From NCBI GenBank assembly GCA_035564555.1, contig DATMTS010000112.1:1-17427 (forward strand): DNA of 17,427 nt. The letters are read 5' to 3'. The position numbers and the translations under genes are program-made. Numbering within the stretch: position 1 is the first letter of the stretch; the number at the start of each line of letters is the position of its first letter. Of this stretch, positions 1-6,348 are shown one piece after another. This DNA is from DATMTS01 sp035564555 (GTDB lineage Bacteria > Actinomycetota > Actinomycetes > Actinomycetales > Microbacteriaceae). The notes beneath the pieces are model-generated. The model saw only the letters and a program-made list of their open reading frames with translations. It was not told the origin of the DNA and did no database searches.

Positions 1-26
1 CGCCCCGCGACGCGGTCATTCTCGGA

Positions 27-1253
27 CTACTTGATCTGCCCCACCGAGACGATCTTGCCGCCCGCAACCTTGAAACCGTACACGGCCGGCGTACCGAGCT
101 CGCCCTTGTCGTTCCACTTGTAATGCTTGCTCAGGCCGTCCGCATCGTAGCTCTTGACGAAACCGAACAGCTTGGTCCGGTCCGTGTTGCCCTTGTCGAT
201 ACCCGAGAGCAGGATCGTCGTGGCGTCGTAACCCTCGACCGAGTAGGTGCCGGGAGCCGCGTTGAATGCCGACTGGTAGGCATCCGCGAATGACTTGATC
301 AGCTCACCGGGGATGCAGGGGCAGGTGAAGTACGCGTTGTTCGAGGCATCGCCCGCCTGCTTGATGAACTGGGGGTCCTTCACTCCGTCCGGGCCGAGGA
401 AGATCCCCTTGTAGCCCTTGTTGACGAGTTGCTGGTCGAATGGCGCGCCCTCCGCGTAGTAGCCCGCGTAGAACACCACATCAGGCTTGGCGCTGATGAT
501 CTTCGAGACGGTTGCGGAGAAGTCCTTCTGGCCGGTCGTCACCTTGTCGGTTCCGGCGAGGTGGCTACCCAGCGCCTTGGTCGTCGCCGTGCCGAGGCCG
601 ACACCGTAGGCGGAATCGTCTTGGACGACGTAGACCTTCTTACCCTTCAGCGGCCCGGTGGAGAACTTCGCTGCGGCGGGTCCCTGCACGCTGTCGTTGC
701 CGAGGCCGCGGAAGAAAGTCTTCCAGCCGTTGTCGGTCAGAGCCGGGTCAGTCGCGGCCGGGGTGATGTGCACCAGGCCGGCCTGCTCGAAGATGTTGCC
801 GGTCGCCTTCGACTCGCCGGAGAACGGCAGCCCGACGACGCCGATGATGTCCTTCTCGGTGGTGGCCTGCGTCACCGGGCCGGTGGCCTTGGTCGGATCG
901 CCTTCGGTGTCGAACTTCTTGAAGCCCACCTGGCAGCCCGGGTTCGCCTTGTTGTGCTGGTCGATCGCCAGCTGCACGCCGTTGTAGATGTTGATGCCGA
1001 GCTGGGCGTTCGCACCCGTCTCAGCGCCGATGTAGGCCAGCGTCAGACCGCTGGGGCACTTCGCCTTGCCGTCACCCGCCGGAAGGACCGCGTCGGAAGG
1101 CACATTGATGGTCGTCTGTGCGGGAAGGTCGACCTTCTGGGCGCCTCCGCCGTTGGTGCTGGTGCCGGTGGATGGCTGGTTCGCACACCCTGCGATCAGG
1201 AAAGCCAGTGCCGCTGCCGCGGCGACTGCTCCAATCACTCTCGTTCGTGCCAT
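27..1253 (-). CDS. Branched-chain amino acid ABC transporter substrate-binding lipoprotein (LivK type)
   Basis: This is the extracytoplasmic binding component of a branched-chain amino acid (or related amide) importer, anchored to the outer face of the membrane. The 408-residue product begins with a positively charged n-region and an alanine-rich hydrophobic stretch ending in a lipobox, LIAGC, with the acylated cysteine at residue 23. The mature part has the type I periplasmic-binding fold pattern of the LivK family: an early IGAETGANAQLG segment, LAIDQHN, IIGVVGLPFSGES, and a VYVVQDDSAYG strand after the first lobe. Start: an in-frame ATG exists 30 nt upstream (1283), but the ATG at 1253 has a GAGAGG ribosome site seven bases ahead and starts the signal peptide directly, so I chose it. 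Extra cysteines (a CPC pair near residue 315) could form disulfides. The permease and ATPase partners are not visible; on this strand they would lie beyond the left edge. Exact ligand is inference. Confidence 0.93.
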   Translation of the reverse strand: MARTRVIGAVAAAAALAFLIAGCANQPSTGTSTNGGGAQKVDLPAQTTINVPSDAVLPAGDGKAKCPSGLTLAYIGAETGANAQLGINIYNGVQLAIDQHNKANPGCQVGFKKFDTEGDPTKATGPVTQATTEKDIIGVVGLPFSGESKATGNIFEQAGLVHITPAATDPALTDNGWKTFFRGLGNDSVQGPAAAKFSTGPLKGKKVYVVQDDSAYGVGLGTATTKALGSHLAGTDKVTTGQKDFSATVSKIISAKPDVVFYAGYYAEGAPFDQQLVNKGYKGIFLGPDGVKDPQFIKQAGDASNNAYFTCPCIPGELIKSFADAYQSAFNAAPGTYSVEGYDATTILLSGIDKGNTDRTKLFGFVKSYDADGLSKHYKWNDKGELGTPAVYGFKVAGGKIVSVGQIK

Positions 1254-1278
1254 GACGATGCCTCTCGGATCTGTTTCG

Positions 1279-1303
1279 CGCATGGCCCATCATGGGCCGT
1301 GCG
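1279..1303. promoter_or_regulatory. Long inverted repeat in the leader of the LivK-type gene
   Basis: Two 12-base arms (1279-1290 and 1292-1303) flank one central C. The inner seven pairs (GGCCCAT / ATGGGCC) are perfect and the arms carry a single G/T mismatch. It lies between the putative promoter at 1322-1351 and the start codon at 1253. The very short centre suits a dimeric repressor site; as RNA it could still fold with about ten pairs and a five-base loop. The function is inferred. Confidence 0.6.
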
Positions 1304-1321
1304 ACACAATGCAATAGCGTG

Positions 1322-1351
1322 ACAGTAGCCTGCTGGCGCGTCGATGCGCAA
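1322..1351 (-). promoter_or_regulatory. Putative promoter of the LivK-type gene
   Basis: On the minus strand TTGCGC (1346-1351) and TACTGT (1322-1327) are 18 bases apart, a fair match to -35 and -10 boxes of the main sigma factor. Transcription would begin near 1315, giving a leader of about 60 nt that contains the inverted repeat at 1279-1303. The assignment rests on sequence pattern only. Confidence 0.4.
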
Positions 1352-1448
1352 TCGGCTCGGATCACGACTCGGTAATGTTCTCACGCTTGTTACCTGCGTG
1401 GGCCGCAACTCCGCGCAGGAATAGCAGCGTGAGACCGGGGTGCCCACA

Positions 1449-1482
1449 CAACAAAACGCAACGGGGCGCAATGCTGCCCCGT
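1449..1482 (-). terminator. Probable intrinsic terminator of the serine hydrolase gene
   Basis: Read on the minus strand, the seven-base stem ACGGGGC/GCCCCGT (1476-1482 with 1461-1467) encloses an eight-base loop. A T-rich stretch follows (TGCGTTTTGTTGT, ending near 1449). It begins five bases after the stop codon of the gene at 1487-2395. The T run is interrupted, so it is a reasonable but not perfect rho-independent terminator. Confidence 0.62.
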
Positions 1483-1486
1483 CGCC

Positions 1487-2395
1487 TCAGTGCACGTACT
1501 CGAGCAGGTCGAGACCGACCGTGCGCATCCCTTCGAGCACCGCCAAGCGGGAGGTGATCGAGGTGTCGTCGAAATACATCGAGACGGCGTAGGTGACCCC
1601 GGACCGCGGCCCGCGCAGCACGCCGACCTCGCTGCGCACCCCGCCGTCGGTGCCGGTCTTGTTCACCAGCAGGAGCCCGTGGTCGGGCGTGCGATGCGCG
1701 AGCGGGTCGAGCCCGAACGCCCCGGCCACCATCGACGCGTCGGTGCCCAGCGACAGCCATGAGATGACCCGGGCGCTCGTTCCCGGGTCGACGATCTCAC
1801 CTCGGGCCAACGCCGAGAACAGCCAGGTCAGCTCTTTGGCGCTGCCGACCGAGAGCTGCGGCGCGTCGTCCGGTCCTCGATGGTCGCGCACCAGATCGAG
1901 CAGAGCCGTTCGGGTCAGACCGAGTTGCTCGGTGCGCAGACGCACGGCTTCCAAGCCGATCCTGCGCAGCAGCACGTTGGTGGCGAGATTGTCGCTCGTG
2001 GCGCCGATCAGAGCCGCGAGGTCGCCGAGCGGCAGCGAGGGTACGGCGAGGTGCTGCCAGATGCCGGAATCGCCGACGGCATCCGATTCGAGTCGATCCA
2101 GCAGCGCGAACTGGCTCGCCTGTCCCGACTCGAGGCGCGCGGCGAGTTCGACCAGCAGCAGCACCTTTCCGATCGAGGCCGTGGGCATCACCACATGGTC
2201 ATCGACCGAGAACAGCACGACGCCGGTCGCCAGGTCGGTCGCGCGCGCGGAGACCTGAACCCCGGCGAGCGCCAGTTCGCCGAGCGCCCTGAAGCCGCGC
2301 GTGAAACTCTGCTCCGCGTCGGCGCCGCGGTGCTTGCGACGGTGCGCGCCGTCATGCCGCGCACGACGCTCGGAAACCTGTGCAGGGATCGTCAC
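1487..2395 (-). CDS. Class A beta-lactamase-like serine hydrolase, no signal peptide
   Basis: The 302-residue protein carries the three hallmark motifs of the penicillin-recognising serine hydrolase fold in the right order: SIGK (Ser74, Lys77), SDN (134-136) and KTG (246-248). Overall it resembles the PenP/class A branch. Two things are unlike a true beta-lactamase. First, the region between SDN and KTG where the omega loop should give Glu166 (ExxLN) reads as a short segment, TALLDLVRDHRGPDDAPQLS, with no glutamate. Second, the N-terminus is charged and polar, with no signal peptide, lipobox or Tat motif, so the product should stay in the cytoplasm. A role in antibiotic resistance is therefore doubtful; an esterase, amidase or peptidase activity is as likely. 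The start is the GTG at 2395, supported by GAAGG seven bases ahead. It may be cotranscribed with the M13 peptidase gene, whose stop lies 114 nt upstream. Confidence 0.85.
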   Translation of the reverse strand: MTIPAQVSERRARHDGAHRRKHRGADAEQSFTRGFRALGELALAGVQVSARATDLATGVVLFSVDDHVVMPTASIGKVLLLVELAARLESGQASQFALLDRLESDAVGDSGIWQHLAVPSLPLGDLAALIGATSDNLATNVLLRRIGLEAVRLRTEQLGLTRTALLDLVRDHRGPDDAPQLSVGSAKELTWLFSALARGEIVDPGTSARVISWLSLGTDASMVAGAFGLDPLAHRTPDHGLLLVNKTGTDGGVRSEVGVLRGPRSGVTYAVSMYFDDTSITSRLAVLEGMRTVGLDLLEYVH

Positions 2396-2473
2396 AAATC
2401 GCCTTCGGTCGATTCGGGTGGGGTGCGGTCGGCGCCACGTTCCCCTCCACGCGCGTCAACCACAATCAAACCA

Positions 2474-2492
2474 CGCGCAGGGCGATCGCGCG
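2474..2492 (-). terminator. Weak hairpin after the M13 peptidase gene
   Basis: On the minus strand CGCGC (2488-2492) pairs with GCGCG (2474-2478) around a nine-base loop and is followed by a T-rich but broken tract (TGGTTTGATTGTGG). It is 17 nt downstream of the peptidase stop. Five pairs is short, and such stems are common in GC-rich DNA. Confidence 0.3.
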
Positions 2493-2509
2493 CATTGAGA
2501 TCCGCCGGA

Positions 2510-4507
2510 TCACCAGATGCGCACGCGCTGCTTCGGATCGAGCCACAGTGCGTCGGTCGCGCTCACGTCGAACGCCCGGTAGAAGGCCTCGATGTTGCGC
2601 ACGATCTGGTTGCACCGGAACTCGTTCGGGGCGTGCGGATCGGTCGCCAGCAGGCGTGTCACCTCTTCGTCGCGCGCCTTCTGCTGCCAGGCACGCGCCC
2701 AGGAGAGGAAGAACAGCCGGGCATCTTCGCGGCTGGGTTCGACGGGTGCCGACCTCGTGCCCGCCCCCAGCGAGATCGCATACGCCTGCCATGCGATGCC
2801 GAGCCCACCGAGGTCGCCGATGTTCTCACCGATCGTCAGAGCTCCGTTCACGTGATGGTCGGGCACCTGCGCCGGGGCGAGCGCGTTGTACTGCTCGATG
2901 AGCGAGGACGTGCGCTGCTCGAATGCCCGCCGATCGGCCTCCGTCCACCAGTCGGTGAGTCTGCCGTCGCCGTCGTACTTCGAACCCTGATCGTCGAAGC
3001 CGTGCCCGATCTCGTGTCCGATCACGGCCCCGATGGCGCCGTAGTTGGCGGCGTCGTGACGATCCGCATCGAAGAACGGGAACTGCAGGATCGCGGCAGG
3101 GAAGACGATCTCGTTGAAGCCTGGGTTGTAGTACGCGTTGATGGTCTGCGGCGTCATGAACCATTCGTCCCGGTCGATCGGCTTGCCGATCTTGCCCAGT
3201 TCCCGGTTGAACTCGAACAGGCTGGTGGCGTGCACGTTGGCGATCAGGTCGCCCGGGTCGATGACGAGCGCCGAATAGTCGCGCCATTTCACCGGGTAGC
3301 CGATCTTCGGAGTGAACTTCTCCAGCTTGTCCAGCGCCCGGTTGCGGGTCTCCTCGCCCATCCATTCCAGGGTTCGGATGCTGCGCCGGTAGGCCTCGAT
3401 GAGGTTGCCTACGAGCTCGTCCATGCGGCGCTTCGACTCTGGGGGGAAGTGCCGCTGAACGTACGCCCGGCCGACGGCTTCGCCCATGGCGCCCTGCACG
3501 AGCGAGACACCGCGCTTCCAGCGATCGCGCAACTGTGGCGTTCCGCTCAGGGTGCGGCCGAAGAAATCGAAGTTGGCCTCCACGAACTCGCCGCTCAGGT
3601 ATGGTGCGGCGGCGTGGATGATCTGCCAGGCGAGCCAGTCCTTCCACTGCTCCAGCCGCTGCGGCGTGAGCAGGGCCCCCACGCCCGCGGCGAAGCTCGG
3701 CTGCCGCAGCACGAGTTCGTCGAGAGCCCCTTCAGGCGCGCCCAGCGCGTGACGCCAGGCATCGATCCGTGCGCCCTCGGTGGCGAACAGCGATGCGACG
3801 TCCTGCCAGGTGAAGAGGTTGTAGGTCTTATGGCTGTCGCGGCTCTTCACGTTGTCCCAGTGCGCCGCGGCGATCGCGGTCTCCAGGTCGAAGACGTTCT
3901 GCGCGCGACGGGCGGCATCCGGCACCTGGGCCAGTTCGAACATCCGCTGCAGATGGGCCAGATAGGAGCGGCGGATCCGCTCGAACTGCTCGTTTCGGTA
4001 GTAGCTCTCATCGGGCAGCGCGATGCCGCCCTGCTCGGCGAACACCAGGTACCGCTCCGGATCGCCGGGGTCGTTGTCGACGAACAGCTGGTAGAAACCG
4101 GCGACGCCTTTGCGCTCGAGGCGCGCGACGAGCGCGAGAAGCTCGTCGATCGAGTGCACGTTGTCGGCCAGGGTCAGCTGACCGGCGATCGGCTGCGCTC
4201 CGAGCTGCTGGATGCGCTCGGTGTCCATGAAGCTCGTGTAGAGATCGCCGAACGAACGCTCCAGGGTGCCCTCCGGTGCCGTCTGCGCCTCCTCGATGAT
4301 CTCGCGCACGGCCTTCTCCGACTCGTCGGCGAGGATCATGAACGATCCCCAGCGTGCCTTGTCCGGTGGGATCTCGGCGGCCTGCATCCAGCGCCCGTTC
4401 ACATGCCTGAAGAGGTCGTCCTGCGGGCGCACATCCGGGTCCAGCTCGTCGGCCGGGATGCCTGCCAGGATGCCGGTGTCTGCTGAGGTCTGCACGTCGT
4501 CGGTCAT
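2510..4507 (-). CDS. M13 family zinc metallopeptidase (neprilysin-like)
   Basis: The 665-residue protein is a complete M13 peptidase, which cleaves short peptides on the amino side of hydrophobic residues. The zinc motif is HEIGH at residues 498-502 (catalytic Glu499), and the third ligand is Glu561 in ENIGDLGG. The 63-residue gap from the first His to this Glu equals the known spacing in human neprilysin. Upstream is the family's substrate-strand region, NAYYNPGFNEIVFPAAILQ, and the protein ends in the family's typical Trp. There is no N-terminal membrane anchor or signal peptide, so it should act in the cytoplasm. The ATG at 4507 is preferred to the in-frame ATG at 4540, because a GGAG site lies close ahead of it and the family N-terminus (DLFRHVNGRW) follows at the usual distance. 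It is divergent from the peptide-import operon at 4693, which suggests that it digests imported peptides (inference). Confidence 0.95.
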   Translation of the reverse strand: MTDDVQTSADTGILAGIPADELDPDVRPQDDLFRHVNGRWMQAAEIPPDKARWGSFMILADESEKAVREIIEEAQTAPEGTLERSFGDLYTSFMDTERIQQLGAQPIAGQLTLADNVHSIDELLALVARLERKGVAGFYQLFVDNDPGDPERYLVFAEQGGIALPDESYYRNEQFERIRRSYLAHLQRMFELAQVPDAARRAQNVFDLETAIAAAHWDNVKSRDSHKTYNLFTWQDVASLFATEGARIDAWRHALGAPEGALDELVLRQPSFAAGVGALLTPQRLEQWKDWLAWQIIHAAAPYLSGEFVEANFDFFGRTLSGTPQLRDRWKRGVSLVQGAMGEAVGRAYVQRHFPPESKRRMDELVGNLIEAYRRSIRTLEWMGEETRNRALDKLEKFTPKIGYPVKWRDYSALVIDPGDLIANVHATSLFEFNRELGKIGKPIDRDEWFMTPQTINAYYNPGFNEIVFPAAILQFPFFDADRHDAANYGAIGAVIGHEIGHGFDDQGSKYDGDGRLTDWWTEADRRAFEQRTSSLIEQYNALAPAQVPDHHVNGALTIGENIGDLGGLGIAWQAYAISLGAGTRSAPVEPSREDARLFFLSWARAWQQKARDEEVTRLLATDPHAPNEFRCNQIVRNIEAFYRAFDVSATDALWLDPKQRVRIW

Positions 4508-4514
4508 GCGCTCC

Positions 4515-4520
4515 AGCCTA
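4515..4520 (-). promoter_or_regulatory. -10 element (TAGGCT) close to the M13 peptidase start
   Basis: TAGGCT on the minus strand ends seven bases before the ATG at 4507. That places the expected transcription start at or next to the A of the start codon, an arrangement that would give a leaderless mRNA. A GGAG in the same seven bases could serve as a ribosome site if transcription began further upstream. No good -35 box is visible. Confidence 0.4.
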
Positions 4521-4680
4521 TGGCGCGCGGGAAGGATCATCGGTCGGGAATAGCGCGGAGGGGTCCCGCCGTTGGCCGTTCACGGGTGTCACCTGGCGTC
4601 GCACGAGTTTTGCGCGGCACCCGCACGGGACGACGATGGGTTGTGTGCCCGGCACGCCGGCCGGTCATGACGAACGTGAA

Positions 4681-4685
4681 AGAGG
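4681..4685 (+). promoter_or_regulatory. Ribosome binding site deciding the start of the peptide-binding protein gene
   Basis: AGAGG lies one base before an ATG at 4687 and seven bases before a second in-frame ATG at 4693. Only the second has workable spacing, so 4693 is taken as the start. The rest of the 185-bp divergent gap (4508-4692) shows no convincing -35/-10 pair on the plus strand. Confidence 0.7.
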
Positions 4686-4692
4686 CATGGGA

Positions 4693-6348
4693 ATGAAGAG
4701 ACTCCTGGGGGCGATCGCGCTCGCAGCGGCGACGGCTCTGCTCGCAACAGGATGCACGGCATCCGCACCGAGCGGTGGCTCGACGTCCGCCAAGGGCGGC
4801 ACGCTGACCATCCTGACTCAGGCGACGCAGATCAACCTCGACCCGGCCAAGAGCCAGAACCTGGCGATCACCACCCTCGGGCTGCTCGTTCGCCGGTTGA
4901 CGACGTGGGACATCGAGCCGGGCAAGCCGGCCACGGTGGTTCCGGACCTCGCGACGAACACCGGCACGCCGAGCGATGGCGGCAAGACCTGGACCTACAC
5001 GTTGAAGAGCGGCATCAAGTTCGCCGACGGCAGCCCCATCACCGCCCAGGACATCAAGTACGGAGTCGAGCGCTCGTTCGCGCCCGAACTCTCCGGCGGC
5101 CTCGGCTATCACAAGTCGCTGCTGATCGGAGGCGAGGCCTACAAGGGCCCGTACACCGGCGGCGACCTGGCCTCCATCGCGACCCCCGACGCCAAGACGA
5201 TCATTTTCCACCTGAACGCCTCGTACGGCGACTGGCCGTGGATCGCTTCGATGCCCGCGTTCGCTCCGGTGCCGAAGGCCAAGGACGACCCGAAGACGTA
5301 CACCGACAAGCCGGTCGCAAGCGGGCCGTACCAGGTGAAGTCGAATCAGCAGGGCACACAGCTGACGCTGGTGCGCAACAAGTACTGGAGTCCGAAGACC
5401 GATCCGGTGCGCACCGCCGGCCCGGACGAGATCATCTTCAAGGAGAGCCAGGACGTCTCGACCAGCGCGCAGAGCCTGATCTCGAATGCCGGCAGCGCGA
5501 AGGACTCGTTCATGGCCGACTACTTGGGCGCTGCCCAGCTCGCCCTGGTGAACAAGAACCCGGCCGCGAAGAAGCAGCTCGTGACCTCACAGGCCGGCCC
5601 GATCAACTATCTGGCGATGAACACCACGCGGGGTGCCCTGAAGGACCTCAAGGTGCGCCAGGCGATCGAGTACGCGGTCGACCCGAAGGCATTCATCATC
5701 GCCCAGGGCGGTTCGCAGGCGGCGATCCGCGCGACGACGCTGATCACCCCCGGCATCCCCGGGCGCGTTCAGTACGACCTCTATCCCTCCGGAGACGACG
5801 GCGATGTCGCCAAGGCGAAGACGCTGCTGAAAGACGCCGGCCACGCGAGCGGCCTGAAGCTCACGATGTGGGCCCAGAACGACGCGTCGTCCCAGGCTCA
5901 GGCACAGGCGCTGCAGCAGGGTCTCCAGCGTGCCGGCATCACCGTCACGATCAAGCCCCTGGATGCGAACACCTTCTACTCGGACGCCAGCTCGGACAAC
6001 CCGGACTACGATCTCATCCTGAGCGGCTGGCAGCCGGACTTCCCGAGCGCGAACGGCAACATCCAGCCGCTGTTCGCCACCAGCCAGATCGGGGGCGGCG
6101 GCTACAACTTCGCCCGCTACTCGAATCCTCAGGTAGACGCCTTGATCAAGCAGGCGACCGAGCAGGTCGACCAGAAGAAGGCACAGGCGCTCTGGGCGCA
6201 GGCCGACAAGCGCATCATGCAGGATGCGCCGGTGGTTCCGCTGACCTACTCCAAGCAGTCGTTCCTGCGCGGCGGTGGCGTGCAGAACTTCTTCGTCGCG
6301 TCGTTCCCGGCGTATCCGAACTATCTCAAGGTCACCCTCTCGAAGTGA
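4693..6348 (+). CDS. Peptide ABC transporter substrate-binding lipoprotein (SBP family 5)
   Basis: The 551-residue protein is the extracellular receptor of an oligopeptide/dipeptide/nickel-type importer. Residues 1-21 form a lipoprotein signal: MKRL, a hydrophobic alanine/leucine core, and a cleavage site ATGC with the lipid-bearing Cys21. The mature protein has the family 5 pattern: LTILTQATQINLDPAKSQN near the N-terminus, WTYTLKSGIKFADGSPITAQD, DIKYGVERSF, VASGPYQVK with RNKYW, LKDLKVRQAIEYAVD in the second lobe, and a C-terminal domain with YDLILSGWQPDFPS. Length is normal for the family. The stop codon overlaps the GTG start of the ATPase gene by four bases (GTGA), so the binding protein heads a translationally coupled operon. 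There is no spacer in which a terminator hairpin could raise the receptor level over the membrane parts, as is often seen in such operons. The ligand cannot be fixed from sequence; peptides are most likely. Confidence 0.95.
   Translation: MKRLLGAIALAAATALLATGCTASAPSGGSTSAKGGTLTILTQATQINLDPAKSQNLAITTLGLLVRRLTTWDIEPGKPATVVPDLATNTGTPSDGGKTWTYTLKSGIKFADGSPITAQDIKYGVERSFAPELSGGLGYHKSLLIGGEAYKGPYTGGDLASIATPDAKTIIFHLNASYGDWPWIASMPAFAPVPKAKDDPKTYTDKPVASGPYQVKSNQQGTQLTLVRNKYWSPKTDPVRTAGPDEIIFKESQDVSTSAQSLISNAGSAKDSFMADYLGAAQLALVNKNPAAKKQLVTSQAGPINYLAMNTTRGALKDLKVRQAIEYAVDPKAFIIAQGGSQAAIRATTLITPGIPGRVQYDLYPSGDDGDVAKAKTLLKDAGHASGLKLTMWAQNDASSQAQAQALQQGLQRAGITVTIKPLDANTFYSDASSDNPDYDLILSGWQPDFPSANGNIQPLFATSQIGGGGYNFARYSNPQVDALIKQATEQVDQKKAQALWAQADKRIMQDAPVVPLTYSKQSFLRGGGVQNFFVASFPAYPNYLKVTLSK

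Noticed and set aside
1880..4486. An 868-codon open frame on the plus strand
   Set aside because: It is antisense to the serine hydrolase and the M13 peptidase, has no domain pattern, and reflects the scarcity of stop codons in high-GC DNA.
4752..6344. Long upstream extension of the ATPase reading frame
   Set aside because: It overlaps the peptide-binding lipoprotein out of frame and encodes only an arginine/proline-rich shadow; the ATPase begins at the GTG at 6345.
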